Shown: positions 1-8,475, counted from the first letter of the stretch. The stretch: DNA of 64,000 bases from Coprococcus comes ATCC 27758 (GCF_025149785.1 NZ_CP102277.1:682001-746000), one strand, 5' to 3'. Numbers and translations: made by a program. Notes: generated by a model from the sequence alone, not told the origin.

Positions 1-756
1 AATGAGACGATCATCCAGCCTGCAGCAACACTGCGAGACAATGCGGCAGTGATGACAGTTGTCAATATTCTGATCGGTATGGTGGTTGGAGCGGCAGTGG
101 TGTGGTTCCTGATCGCTCCGGCGGTAAACCAGACAAAGTCGTCTACAAAAAACCGGAATGTCATTGCACTAAGCGAGCAGATAGCTTCACAGAAGACACA
201 GATCCAGACGCTTAAGGATGAACTGGAGGGATACCGTAACAGCAGTGATGAGGTAGAATCGGCAAAGCAGACCGCCGCATCCACACAGGACAGCTATGAT
301 GCCCTGATCAAGGTATATCAGCAGTATTATGGCGGAACAACGAGCAATGCGGATATGGCAGATACGTTGCTTGGACTGAACAGGGATTCGTTGGGAGAAG
401 AGGGACAGAAAATCTACGATTCGATCTCCGGTTCCGTCTTCCCGCGAGTATGTGTGAGCCTGTATTCGACCGCGCAGTATGAAGTGCAGAGTGGAAATTA
501 TGATGATGCCATTTCGGATCTTGAAAAGATCCAGAAGATGGATGACTCTTATAGTGATGGTGGTGTGTACAAGCTTCTTGGAGACGCGTATGCCGGTAAA
601 GGTGATAAGGACAATGCAAAGAGCAATTACGAAAAAGCAGCGACCGATTATCCGGGAACACAGGCAGCATATTCGGCACAGAGCGCACTGGATGCAATGG
701 GATCAGATGGAACTTCGGAGAATACTTCCGGTGGAACAGGCACCCAGGGACAATAA
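1..756 (+). CDS. TPR-containing membrane protein, C-terminal part (5' end outside window)
   Basis: The frame is open from the first base of the window, so the true start lies upstream; 251 codons are visible. A single hydrophobic membrane segment (roughly visible residues 21-40) is followed by a coiled-coil stretch rich in Gln, Glu and Lys. Towards the end there are TPR-like helices (near nt 490-680, with the pattern GNYDDAISDLEKI and KGDKDNAKSNYEKA), then a Ser/Gly/Thr-rich tail. The shape suggests a membrane-anchored scaffold whose TPR part lies on the far side of the membrane. Specific function is unknown. The GTG at 49 is a possible but less likely start, because the upstream codons read as normal protein. 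A strong terminator follows. Confidence 0.7.
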   Translation, partial: NETIIQPAATLRDNAAVMTVVNILIGMVVGAAVVWFLIAPAVNQTKSSTKNRNVIALSEQIASQKTQIQTLKDELEGYRNSSDEVESAKQTAASTQDSYDALIKVYQQYYGGTTSNADMADTLLGLNRDSLGEEGQKIYDSISGSVFPRVCVSLYSTAQYEVQSGNYDDAISDLEKIQKMDDSYSDGGVYKLLGDAYAGKGDKDNAKSNYEKAATDYPGTQAAYSAQSALDAMGSDGTSENTSGGTGTQGQ

Positions 757-768
757 AATATAAAAGGC

Positions 769-812
769 ACAAAAGAGAAAGTAGCGAAAAAAGGCGTTAC
801 TTTCTCTTTTGT
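769..812 (+). terminator. Rho-independent terminator after the TPR gene
   Basis: A perfect 13-bp stem, AAAAGAGAAAGTA at 771-783 pairing with 798-810, runs straight into a T-rich stretch (CTTTTGTTTT). It ends the TPR gene transcript and separates it from the spoIIA operon. Confidence 0.85.
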
Positions 813-885
813 TTTATAGGAAATTCCGAAGGAACTTCCTATAAAACAAAAGGCACTATGTGCCGTAAATGCGCACTCTTTTTAT
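811..885. repeat. Palindromic dispersed repeat, copy A
   Basis: GTTTTATAGGAA (811-822) is the exact reverse complement of 836-847 and encloses a second small palindrome (TTCC-gaa-GGAA, 824-834). It is followed by a GGCAC-tat-GTGCC hairpin. A related sequence lies at 46596-46665, and a shorter, weaker relative at 24642-24678. All copies are intergenic. Confidence 0.6.
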
Positions 886-949
886 AAATCCATCAAGGCT
901 ATTGGCGTATTTGTATAAATAAAAAAGACAGAAAGGGGTTTAAGCAAAA

Positions 950-1264
950 ATGCAGTATCAGATCAAAGAAAATTGTCTTACGATTTTTCTTCCGGCGGAG
1001 GTGGATCATCACAATGCGGAGGAGATCAAACGGGAGGCGGATAAGGTGATCGAGGAGCAACATATCAAATATGTGATCTTTGATTTTGGAAGAACGAATT
1101 TTATGGACAGTTCCGGGATTGGAGTGATCATGGGACGGTACCGGCATATCTTTCTTCTTGGCGGGGAAGTATGGGCGATACATACAAGTGAACGGATGCG
1201 GCAGATTCTGAATATGTCCGGCGTGACGAAGATCATACAGATTTATGAGGAGGGAATGATGTAA
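950..1264 (+). CDS. spoIIAA: Anti-sigma F factor antagonist SpoIIAA
   Basis: A 104-residue STAS-domain protein. In its dephosphorylated form it binds SpoIIAB and frees sigma F in the forespore; SpoIIAB phosphorylates it to switch it off. The diagnostic FMDSSGIGVI segment is present, with the phosphorylated serine most likely Ser54. Length matches the family (about 115). A clear ribosome site (GAAAGGGG, near 931) precedes the ATG. The stop codon overlaps the spoIIAB start (TAATG), indicating translational coupling. It is first in the conserved spoIIA operon. Confidence 0.95.
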   Translation: MQYQIKENCLTIFLPAEVDHHNAEEIKREADKVIEEQHIKYVIFDFGRTNFMDSSGIGVIMGRYRHIFLLGGEVWAIHTSERMRQILNMSGVTKIIQIYEEGMM

Positions 1265-1734
1265 TGGAATATTTTAACGAGATGGAAGTAGTTTTTGACA
1301 GCAGATCGGAGAATGAGGGATTTGCAAGGGTGGCAGTGGCTGCGTTTATGACGCAGATGGATCCGGTTCTGGAGGAAGTGGCAGACGTGAAGACAGCGGT
1401 TTCCGAAGCAGTGACAAACAGTATTATTCATGGATATGAGGGACGGACGTCCGGAAAGATCACGGTCTGGTGCGGGATTGAAAAAGATAAGAAGACCATT
1501 CTAGTCACAGTGAAGGATCAGGGCATCGGTATCGAAAACGTGGAGCAGGCGATGGAGCCACTCTATACGACCAGGCCGGATATGGATCGGTCCGGGATGG
1601 GATTTGCATTTATGGAAGCATTTATGGATGAAGTACAGGTGGAATCTGTGCCTGGAAAAGGGACTACGGTTTGGATGAAGAAAACGACAGGAGGGGAAAA
1701 GAAGGAAGCTGTATGGACCACACAATCGCATTGA
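1264..1734 (+). CDS. spoIIAB: Anti-sigma F factor / serine kinase SpoIIAB
   Basis: A 156-residue GHKL-fold kinase that holds sigma F inactive and phosphorylates SpoIIAA. The N-box (EAVTNSIIHGY), G1 box (DQGIGI) and G2 box (GMGFAF) needed for ATP binding are all readable. Start and stop overlap its neighbours: TAATG with spoIIAA, and 22 nt with sigF. The tight packing fits the stoichiometric coupling expected of this partner-switching module. It is slightly longer than typical because of a Lys/Glu-rich tail. Confidence 0.95.
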   Translation: MEYFNEMEVVFDSRSENEGFARVAVAAFMTQMDPVLEEVADVKTAVSEAVTNSIIHGYEGRTSGKITVWCGIEKDKKTILVTVKDQGIGIENVEQAMEPLYTTRPDMDRSGMGFAFMEAFMDEVQVESVPGKGTTVWMKKTTGGEKKEAVWTTQSH

Positions 1735-2432
1735 TCAGACGGGCTCACGAAGGGGATGAAAATGCGAGGGCACAGCTTGTGGAGGAAAACACCGGTCTGA
1801 TCTGGTGTGTGGTGAAAAGATTTTACGGACGGGGCACAGAGGCAGAGGATTTATTTCAGATCGGAAGCATCGGGCTTTTAAAAGCGATCGATAAGTTTGA
1901 TCTGGGCTATGATGTGAAATTTTCAACCTATGCAGTTCCGATGATCACGGGAGAAATAAAGCGTTTCCTGCGTGATGACGGGATGTTGAAGGTCAGCCGT
2001 TCCTTAAAAGAGATTGCGTATAAAGCATATCAGGCAAAGGAGGCGCTCACGGAAAAGCTTGGAAGAGAACCGCTGCTGGAAGAAATTGCGGAAGAAACGG
2101 GTGTGGAAAAAGAGGAGCTGGTGATGGCGATGGAGGCAGCAGGAGAAGTGGAATCGCTTCACAGACCGGTCGGTATGAAAGATGGAAATGAAGTAATGCT
2201 GCTGGAAAAGATTGCAGATACAGGCGGTGCAGAAGAAAAGATCCTGGATCATCTTCTGCTTACAGAGCTGATAAAAGAATTAAAAAAAGACGAGAGAAAG
2301 CTTCTGTATCTGCGCTATTTTGCAGATAAGACGCAGACAGAAATCGGCGAAGAGCTTGGAATTTCCCAGGTGCAGGTATCCCGGATGGAGAAAAAGATCC
2401 TGAAAACCATGCGGGAACACGCAAAAGAATAA
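1713..2432 (+). CDS. sigF: Forespore sigma factor sigma-F (SpoIIAC)
   Basis: A 239-residue sigma-70 family factor that directs early forespore transcription. Region 2 contains the AEDLFQIGSIGLLKAIDKFD segment, and region 4 (KTQTEIGEELGISQVQVSRMEK) forms the -35 binding helix-turn-helix near the C-terminus. I chose the ATG at 1713 because MDHTIALIRRAHEG aligns with the start of sigma-F-like proteins and a GGAGGGG site lies upstream; the frame is open further upstream inside spoIIAB, but that part is not sigma-like. Third gene of the spoIIA operon. Confidence 0.93.
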   Translation: MDHTIALIRRAHEGDENARAQLVEENTGLIWCVVKRFYGRGTEAEDLFQIGSIGLLKAIDKFDLGYDVKFSTYAVPMITGEIKRFLRDDGMLKVSRSLKEIAYKAYQAKEALTEKLGREPLLEEIAEETGVEKEELVMAMEAAGEVESLHRPVGMKDGNEVMLLEKIADTGGAEEKILDHLLLTELIKELKKDERKLLYLRYFADKTQTEIGEELGISQVQVSRMEKKILKTMREHAKE

Positions 2433-2437
2433 AAGGA

Positions 2438-2467
2438 TGTATGTTTTCTGGAAAAACAGGGATACTA
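2438..2467 (+). promoter_or_regulatory. Candidate sigma-G/sigma-F type promoter for the spoVA genes
   Basis: TGTATG (2438-2443), a 17-bp spacer and GATACTA (2461-2467) resemble the forespore consensus TGAATA-N17/18-CATACTA, with 4/6 and 6/7 matches. It lies in the 68-bp gap after sigF, where a separate promoter for the late spoVA genes would be expected. Prediction only. Confidence 0.4.
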
Positions 2468-2500
2468 TTTCCTATCTGAAACAGATCACAAAGGAGGCGG

Positions 2501-2689
2501 ATGCGATTGGAAAGAAGAAAAAAATATATCTGGGGCTGTGTTCTTTGTGCCCTGCTGACAGCTGTTCTGATCGGAATGATCTACTATTATAATGATGTCC
2601 GGGGGACAGACCAGGTAAGTGAAGGAACGCTGATCTGGCAGGCGCTACCGGTAAAAGAAAGGACGGATACAGATGTCTTCGGGAAATGA
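2501..2689 (+). CDS. Small single-pass membrane protein in the spoIIA-spoVA cluster
   Basis: A 62-residue ORF with a basic N-terminus, one membrane helix (residues about 10-28) and a short polar tail. It lies between sigF and spoVAA and overlaps spoVAA by 17 nt. A perfect AAGGAGG (2491-2497) is only 3 nt from the ATG at 2501, so the in-frame TTG at 2507 (9 nt spacing) may be the real start. I do not recognise the family. It is not part of SpoVAA, because the downstream ORF already has full length. The overlap and strong ribosome site argue that it is translated. Confidence 0.55.
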   Translation: MRLERRKKYIWGCVLCALLTAVLIGMIYYYNDVRGTDQVSEGTLIWQALPVKERTDTDVFGK

Positions 2690-3308
2690 AATACTTTATA
2701 TCAAAGGGGAAAAGAATACCGAGGTGAAAGAACCAAATGTGACATTGGGAGATATCCTGACAATGGAATGCAGCAATTCTTCCATCATGAACAGGATTAA
2801 ACCACTGCGGATCCTGAAAATCCCGAAAAAAGAACAGCACAGATATGTGGTGTCTGTTCTGAAAATCATAGAATGTATCCATCGGGAAATTCCCGGACTA
2901 CAGATTCAGAACGAAGGAGAAAGTGACCTGATCATTACCTATGAAGGGGAGAAAAAACGAAATACTATCTGGCAGGGAATTAAAGTGGTTGTAGTTGCGG
3001 GAATCACATTTATCGGAGCAGCATTTTCCATCATGGCATTTAACAATGATGTGTCGGTGACAAAGATGTTTTCCCGGATTTATCTGCTTCTTACCGGAGA
3101 AGAATCGAATGGATTTACCCTGATAGAGCTGACTTACTGCATCGGGCTGATCGTAGGGATCCTGATTTTTTTCAATCATTTAGGAAGAAAGAAATTTACA
3201 GCAGATCCGACGCCGATGGAAGTGGAAATGCGTTTGTATGAAAATGATATTCAGGAAACTTTGATCGAAGCTTATGCGAGAAAGGAAAAAGAAGTCGATG
3301 TGGATTAG
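2673..3308 (+). CDS. spoVAA: Stage V sporulation protein AA
   Basis: A 211-residue membrane protein of the SpoVA complex, which moves dipicolinic acid into the developing spore and out during germination. It has a soluble N-terminal half, two hydrophobic segments (about residues 107-125 and 153-173), the FNNDVS motif and the conserved TPMEVEMRLYENDI stretch near the C-terminus. Length matches Bacillus SpoVAA (about 206). The start codon lies inside the preceding small ORF, and its end overlaps spoVAB, so the genes are translationally coupled. Confidence 0.88.
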   Translation: MSSGNEILYIKGEKNTEVKEPNVTLGDILTMECSNSSIMNRIKPLRILKIPKKEQHRYVVSVLKIIECIHREIPGLQIQNEGESDLIITYEGEKKRNTIWQGIKVVVVAGITFIGAAFSIMAFNNDVSVTKMFSRIYLLLTGEESNGFTLIELTYCIGLIVGILIFFNHLGRKKFTADPTPMEVEMRLYENDIQETLIEAYARKEKEVDVD

Positions 3309-3714
3309 GCAGATTCTGGTGGCGGTGGTTGGTCTTGCATCCGGATTTGCAGTCGCGGCAGGACTGTTTTCATTTATTATCGGACTTGGCGTAGTGTCAG
3401 ATTTTGCAGACCGGACACATACCGGGAAGCATGTCATGCTGTATGAAAACTGCATTATGGCAGGTGGGATCCTTGGAAATATTTTCTGGGTATACGGGCT
3501 CGCAATGCCTGGCGGCAAATGGATCGTTCCGGTGTTTGGACTTTTTTCCGGAATTTTTGTTGGTTGCTGGTCAATGGCACTTGCGGAAATCCTGAATATT
3601 TTTCCGATTTTTATCCGGAGGATCAAAATTCTGAAATGTGTGCCATGGCTGATTTTTGGGATGGCGCTTGGAAAAAGCCTTGGAGCACTTCTGTTTTTCT
3701 ATAAAAGATGGTAA
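3298..3714 (+). CDS. spoVAB: Stage V sporulation protein AB
   Basis: A 138-residue polytopic membrane protein with about four hydrophobic helices; the GLASGFAVAAGLFSFI and HVMLYENCIMAGGILGN segments are typical of SpoVAB. I use the ATG at 3298 (MWIRQILVAVVG), which has an AAGGA 11 nt upstream; an in-frame ATG at 3274 would add eight mostly basic residues. The start overlaps the last codons of spoVAA. Expected to act in the forespore inner membrane with the other SpoVA proteins. Confidence 0.85.
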   Translation: MWIRQILVAVVGLASGFAVAAGLFSFIIGLGVVSDFADRTHTGKHVMLYENCIMAGGILGNIFWVYGLAMPGGKWIVPVFGLFSGIFVGCWSMALAEILNIFPIFIRRIKILKCVPWLIFGMALGKSLGALLFFYKRW

Positions 3715-3726
3715 CTGGAGGAGAAA

Positions 3727-4185
3727 ATGAAGCAACAAGAGAAAGAAAAAGAGTATGAAACATATGTAAAAGAGAAAACACCGGTCAGGAAGCCTGGACC
3801 TGCGATGGCAAAAGCATTCGTGACCGGCGGGATCATCTGTACGATTGGACAGACGATCTTAAATGCGTGCGAAAAGGCGGGAATGTCAAAGGATATTTCT
3901 GCAAGCTGGTGTTCACTGATCCTGATCCTGGCAAGTGTGGTGCTGACCGGATTTGGAATCTATCCGAAGATCGCGAACTGGGGAGGAGCGGGAGCACTGG
4001 TGCCGATCACCGGATTTGCCAATTCCGTTGCGGCGCCGGCAATTGAATACAAAAAAGAGGGGCAGGTTTTCGGAATTGGCTGCAAGATATTTACGATCGC
4101 AGGACCTGTGATCCTGTACGGAGTTTTCACCAGCTGGGTTCTGGGACTGCTCTACTGGATTGGGACGCTGATCGGAATTGTGTGA
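3727..4185 (+). CDS. spoVAC: Stage V sporulation protein AC
   Basis: A 152-residue membrane protein. SpoVAC is known in Bacillus as a mechanosensitive channel component for dipicolinate release. After a charged N-terminus there are several hydrophobic helices with conserved GGIICTIGQ and WGGAGALVPITGFANSVAAPA motifs. The latter resembles GAGVSVPLLGFGNTLW in SpoVAE below, reflecting the known SpoVAC/SpoVAE homology. RBS CTGGAGGA directly precedes the ATG. The stop codon lies 16 nt before the chosen spoVAD start. Confidence 0.93.
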   Translation: MKQQEKEKEYETYVKEKTPVRKPGPAMAKAFVTGGIICTIGQTILNACEKAGMSKDISASWCSLILILASVVLTGFGIYPKIANWGGAGALVPITGFANSVAAPAIEYKKEGQVFGIGCKIFTIAGPVILYGVFTSWVLGLLYWIGTLIGIV

Positions 4186-4201
4186 GCAAGGAGGGATGGA
4201 C

Positions 4202-5212
4202 ATGAATGCGATGAAAGGGACACAGAGTATTGCATTTTCGGAAAGTCCGTATCTGGTAAGCGCCGGATCGGTTGCCGGAAAAAAAGAAGGAGAAGGACCA
4301 CTTGGAAAATATTTTGATATTGCATCGGAGGATGACCTTTTTGGAGAGAAAACCTGGGAGCTTGCAGAAGGAACAATGCAGAAGCTTGCGTGTAAGCTGG
4401 CATTGAAAAATGCGGGAGTACAGCCGGAGGAGGTACGCTATCTCTTTGGCGGTGATCTTTTAAGACAGGGAATTGCTACATCGATGGGGGCAGAAGAACT
4501 TCAGATCCCGGTGTTTGGTCTTTTCGGCGCATGTTCCACATCCGGAGAGGCACTTGCCCTTGCTGCAATGACTGTGGCGGCAGGCTATGGAGATCTGGTG
4601 CTTGCTGCAACATCGAGTCATTTTGGAAGTGCAGAAAAAGAATTTCGTTTTCCACTTGGCTATGCGAATCAGAGACCACTTTCTTCTACCTGGACAGTGA
4701 CAGGAAGCGGAGCCTTTCTGGTAGGAAAAAAGAAAAGCCGGGTGCGGATCAGTGGAGTGACGATTGGGAAAATTGTGGATTATGGGCTGAAGGATTCACA
4801 GAATATGGGAGCGTGTATGGCACCGGCAGCGTGTGATACGATTTTGCAGAATCTTATGGATTTTGGAAGGGGTGAAAAGGATTACGACCGGATCATTACC
4901 GGAGACCTGGGCTATGTGGGACAATCGATTTTATTTGATCTGCTTCGTAAGAAAGGGCTGGATATCAAAGAAAATCATATGGACTGCGGAATGACGATCT
5001 TCGATCAGCAGACACAGCATACCAATTCCGGTGGAAGCGGCTGCGGCTGCGCGGCGATCACTCTTGCAGCATATATTATGCCACAGCTGATATCGGGGGA
5101 GTGGAAAAGGATCCTTTTTGTACCAACGGGGGCGCTGATGTCGACGGTCAGCTTCAATGAAGGAGAAAGCGTTCCGGGAATTGCACATGGAATTGTGCTG
5201 GAACATTGTTAA
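4202..5212 (+). CDS. spoVAD: Stage V sporulation protein AD
   Basis: A 336-residue soluble protein with a thiolase/ketoacyl-synthase-like fold that binds dipicolinic acid in the SpoVA complex. It reads through GACSTSGEALALAAMTVAAG, the region where thiolases place their active cysteine, and ends with a Gly/Cys-rich GGSGCGCAAI segment. ATG 4202 is chosen because AAGGAGG (4188-4194) sits 7 nt upstream; ATG 4196 and TTG 4178 are in frame but badly spaced. Length agrees with Bacillus SpoVAD (338). Confidence 0.93.
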   Translation: MNAMKGTQSIAFSESPYLVSAGSVAGKKEGEGPLGKYFDIASEDDLFGEKTWELAEGTMQKLACKLALKNAGVQPEEVRYLFGGDLLRQGIATSMGAEELQIPVFGLFGACSTSGEALALAAMTVAAGYGDLVLAATSSHFGSAEKEFRFPLGYANQRPLSSTWTVTGSGAFLVGKKKSRVRISGVTIGKIVDYGLKDSQNMGACMAPAACDTILQNLMDFGRGEKDYDRIITGDLGYVGQSILFDLLRKKGLDIKENHMDCGMTIFDQQTQHTNSGGSGCGCAAITLAAYIMPQLISGEWKRILFVPTGALMSTVSFNEGESVPGIAHGIVLEHC

Positions 5213-5225
5213 AGGAGGAAAGAAA

Positions 5226-5582
5226 ATGGACTATATCAATGCATTCTGGGTAGGAGGACTCATCTGTGCACTGGCGCAGATCCTGCTTGACCGGACGAAA
5301 ATGATGCCGGGAAGAGTCATGGTAAGCCTGGTGGTACTTGGCTGTATTCTTGGTTTTGTACAGATATTTAAACCACTGCAGGAGTATGCGGGGGCAGGCG
5401 TGAGCGTGCCATTGCTCGGTTTTGGAAATACTTTATGGAACGGGGTAAAAGAGGCAGTCGACAAGGAAGGATTTATCGGAATTTTTCTTGGAGGATTCAA
5501 GGCAAGTGCGGCAGGAATCAGCGGCGCATTGATTTTTGGGTACATTGCATCATGGATATTTGAACCAAAGATGAAGGGGTAA
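5226..5582 (+). CDS. spoVAE: Stage V sporulation protein AE (SpoVAEb type)
   Basis: A 118-residue polytopic membrane protein, the last gene of the spoVA cluster. The conserved YAGAGVSVPLLGFGNTLWNG motif and the GGFKASAAGISGALIFGYI helix are characteristic. The start at 5226 follows AAGGAGG with good spacing; the longer upstream frame lies inside spoVAD and is not protein-like. Only the short SpoVAEb-like form is present; no spoVAF or SpoVAEa follows. A weak hairpin lies downstream near 5587-5620. Confidence 0.9.
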   Translation: MDYINAFWVGGLICALAQILLDRTKMMPGRVMVSLVVLGCILGFVQIFKPLQEYAGAGVSVPLLGFGNTLWNGVKEAVDKEGFIGIFLGGFKASAAGISGALIFGYIASWIFEPKMKG

Positions 5583-5730
5583 TGGGAATAATTTTCGTCA
5601 GAACTACGAAAGAAAATTTATTGTACAGAGAGAAAAATGATGTTAAGATGAAATCGTGGCTGTGTAAATGGCCTGTAAAATAAGAATCAGAGTGAAAAAG
5701 AAAAAGTACATAAGAGGAGATAACACGACT
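5583..5730. other. Gap between spoVAE and the Na/Pi gene
   Basis: Holds an imperfect hairpin (AATTTTCGT ... ACGAAAGAAAATT, about 5587-5620) without a good T-run, possibly a weak terminator, and the AAGAGGAG ribosome site of the next gene. I found no convincing promoter. Confidence 0.4.
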
Positions 5731-7365
5731 ATGAAGTACACAAGTATCATTATTCCGTTTGTCGGAGGCCTTGGTATGTTCATTTATGGAATGCAGATCA
5801 TGGCACAGGGGCTGGAGAATGCTGCCGGCAACCGGATGAAGTCATTACTTGAAGCACTTACAAAGAATAAGTTCTTCGGCGTATTGCTTGGAGCGTTCAT
5901 TACCGCAGTGATCCAGAGCTCATCTGCGACGACCGTCATGGTAGTCGGTTTTGTAAATGCCGGTATCATGAACCTTCAGCAGGCGATGGGAGTTATCATG
6001 GGTGCGAACATCGGTACAACAGTTACCGGATGGCTGGTATCCAGTGTGGAATGGGCCAAATTTTTAAGTCCGTCTAATCTGGCACCGGTTGCGATCATGA
6101 TCGGTGTGATCATTATGCTGACCGGAAAGAGGCGTTCGACAAAAGATATCGCAAGTATTGTGGTTGGTTTCGGACTTTTATTTGTCGGGATTTCATCCAT
6201 GTCCTCAGCGGTGGAACCACTGAAAGATAATGCAGCATTCTGCAATATTTTCGTATCACTGGGACACAATCCGTTGCTTGGAATTGTGGCGGGTGCAGCA
6301 GTTACGGCGATCATCCAGAGTTCATCTGCATCGGTCGGAATCCTGCAGAGCCTTGCAGCAGCAGGTCTTGTACCGTTTGGCGCAGCAATTTATATTATCA
6401 TGGGACAGAATATCGGTACCTGCGTAACTGCAATCCTGTCCAGTGTGGGTGCAAAGAAAAATGCGAAAACCGCAGCGTTGATGCATCTGATCTTTAATAT
6501 CATCGGAACGATCATTTTCAGTATTATTGCGATTGCATATCTGAGTATTGTGAATCCGGCATGGGCGCATGGAAATATCACCCAGACACAGATCAGTATG
6601 GTGCATACGGTATTCAATATTGTGACAACCGTTCTGCTGTTCCCGGTTTCTGACTGGATCATCAAGCTTGCCAAGAAGATCGGACATGTGGAAGAAGAGG
6701 TACAGGATGAAAGTGTAGTCCTTCTGGATGACCGTATGCTGGAAACCCCTGGTATCGCGATTCAGTCAACCGTTTCCGAGCTTGTCCGAATGGGACATGT
6801 GGTTGCGGATTCTCTGGAGGTTGCAAGAAAAGTTATGTTCGAACGAAAAGAAGAACAGATTGCGTTCCTGAAGGAAGAAGAAAGCAAGGTAGACCGGTTA
6901 AGTGCCGGTATCACATCCTATGCGATCAAGCTGTCGACTCTGCAGATCAATGAACGTGAGCATGAAGAGGTGGCGCATATGCTCCAGATCGTGTCGGATA
7001 TGGAACGTATCAGTGATTACTGCGAAAACATTTCTGAGTTCGCGGAATCACTGCTGGAAAAGCAGGTGGATTTCTCTGAGGTTGGAGTGGAACATCTGAA
7101 CAAGATGCTGGATGTCTGCATTGCAAGTTATCTGTATGCGTTGGAAGCCTTTGAGTCCAATGACCGCGAAAGTGCGTTAAAGACCATTGAGAAAGAAACA
7201 GAGGCAGACGGGCTGGAGATTTCCCTCCGCGCAAAGCATATCAAGCGTCTTACCAACCAGCAGTGTAACACAGAAGCCGGAGTGGTATTCCTTGATTCTC
7301 TGGTATGCCTGGAAAGAATTTCCGACCATGCCAGAAATATTGCGGAAGAAGTGCTGGCGGAATAG
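5731..7365 (+). CDS. Na+/phosphate cotransporter family protein with PhoU-like C-terminal domain
   Basis: A 544-residue protein of the NaPi-II/YjbB type. Two inverted repeats carry the hallmark QSSS motifs (QSSSATTVMVVGF and QSSSASVGILQSL), forming the sodium and phosphate site within about eight membrane helices. Residues from about 345 on form a helical PhoU-like domain (ERISDYCENISEF, ERISDHARNIAEE). It probably imports phosphate with sodium or regulates phosphate balance. The ATG at 5731 follows AAGAGGAG; the longer frame upstream adds a basic leader with no ribosome site. It stands alone and is closed by a terminator. Confidence 0.9.
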   Translation: MKYTSIIIPFVGGLGMFIYGMQIMAQGLENAAGNRMKSLLEALTKNKFFGVLLGAFITAVIQSSSATTVMVVGFVNAGIMNLQQAMGVIMGANIGTTVTGWLVSSVEWAKFLSPSNLAPVAIMIGVIIMLTGKRRSTKDIASIVVGFGLLFVGISSMSSAVEPLKDNAAFCNIFVSLGHNPLLGIVAGAAVTAIIQSSSASVGILQSLAAAGLVPFGAAIYIIMGQNIGTCVTAILSSVGAKKNAKTAALMHLIFNIIGTIIFSIIAIAYLSIVNPAWAHGNITQTQISMVHTVFNIVTTVLLFPVSDWIIKLAKKIGHVEEEVQDESVVLLDDRMLETPGIAIQSTVSELVRMGHVVADSLEVARKVMFERKEEQIAFLKEEESKVDRLSAGITSYAIKLSTLQINEREHEEVAHMLQIVSDMERISDYCENISEFAESLLEKQVDFSEVGVEHLNKMLDVCIASYLYALEAFESNDRESALKTIEKETEADGLEISLRAKHIKRLTNQQCNTEAGVVFLDSLVCLERISDHARNIAEEVLAE

Positions 7366-7380
7366 AAGATAGGAAAATGC

Positions 7381-7418
7381 AAAAGTGCATGTGGCCTGAC
7401 GGCTGCATGCACTTTTTT
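7381..7418 (+). terminator. Terminator after the Na/Pi gene
   Basis: AAAAGTGCATG (7381-7391) pairs with CATGCACTTTT (from 7406), with a 14-nt loop and a run of six T. It also precedes the convergent LacI-type gene and may act in both directions. Confidence 0.85.
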
Positions 7419-7449
7419 CGAATCGTTAAGAAATGGGAGTAATGCCGTA

Positions 7450-8475
7450 TTAACTTGTTGTTTTTCTACGAATAAGTACAGGGGTAATTTGTTTATGAAT
7501 GGGTTTGGCAAGTGGTACAGGTTTTCGCTTTTTACGTTCTTCCATTTGCTGTACAAGCAGTTCCATGGAGGTTTTGGCAATCAGATCGATTTGCTGTCCA
7601 ACGGTTGTGATTGGAAGGATAGCTTCACTTGCAATCGGAGAATTGTCAAACCCTACCAATTCGTATGTGTCAGGGAAATAACCATATTTTTGAAAAATAA
7701 GATTAAGAAACATATTGGCATAGGTATCATTTGCAAGAAAGATACCTTTCTTTTTATCAGCATATTTTTCGTCGATGTCCGTAAAAATACGATGCATTTG
7801 TGCAAAGATATCCTGATAAGAATCTCCGGCTACATTCAGATTCAGTTCATAAGGAACGTTATGTTCCTGACAGGTTTCTTTAAATGCTAGAATTCGTTTA
7901 TATGCCGGTACAAAATCGGGAACATTGACATTGATATGAACCAGGATATCACATTTATCGCGGATCAGGAGATTTGTTGCCTGTAGTGCACCCATATAGT
8001 TGTCGGTTGTTACACTACAGATATACTTAGCTTCTCTTTCGATGGCAATGACTGGTATTTGATAAGATGCCAGCTTCTCAGAAGAAAGTGTATGACTCAA
8101 TACAATAAGTCCTTCAATCTGATATGCCATAAGTTCATCAATATACTGTTCTTCTTCTTCCGGACCACGATCGCTGACAAAAACAAGAAACTTATAATGA
8201 TAGTCTGAATAACTGGAAAGTAACTGCGTAAGCATCTCAGAATAATAGTGCAGATAGAGATTTGGTACAATAATACCGACAAATTCACTTTTTCCATTTG
8301 CTAAAACTTTTGCCAGTTTATTCTTTTTATATCCCAAAGCATCAAGTGCCTGTGATATTTTTTCCTGATTCTCAAGTGTCAGAGAATCAGGGTGATTAAA
8401 ATATCTGGAAATTGTTGTTTTTGAAAAATTGGTATATTCGGCAATGTCAGCAAATGTAACTTGTTTCTTGGCCAT
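7450..8475 (-). CDS. LacI family transcriptional regulator of the sucrose/FOS operon
   Basis: A 341-residue repressor. Residues about 4-24 form the LacI helix-turn-helix (FADIAEYTNFSKTTISRYFN), followed by the hinge and a periplasmic-binding-like sugar domain (VGIIVPNLYLHYYSEML; ending PITTVGQQIDLIAKTSMELL). It is transcribed away from the sugar operon it faces, and the 213-bp gap contains palindromic ACCGGT sites. Function as repressor of the neighbouring sucrose/fructo-oligosaccharide genes is inferred from this arrangement. RBS AAAGGAG lies 12 nt before the ATG. Its own promoter overlaps the operator-rich gap, so autoregulation is plausible. Confidence 0.9.
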   Translation of the reverse strand: MAKKQVTFADIAEYTNFSKTTISRYFNHPDSLTLENQEKISQALDALGYKKNKLAKVLANGKSEFVGIIVPNLYLHYYSEMLTQLLSSYSDYHYKFLVFVSDRGPEEEEQYIDELMAYQIEGLIVLSHTLSSEKLASYQIPVIAIEREAKYICSVTTDNYMGALQATNLLIRDKCDILVHINVNVPDFVPAYKRILAFKETCQEHNVPYELNLNVAGDSYQDIFAQMHRIFTDIDEKYADKKKGIFLANDTYANMFLNLIFQKYGYFPDTYELVGFDNSPIASEAILPITTVGQQIDLIAKTSMELLVQQMEERKKRKPVPLAKPIHKQITPVLIRRKTTS

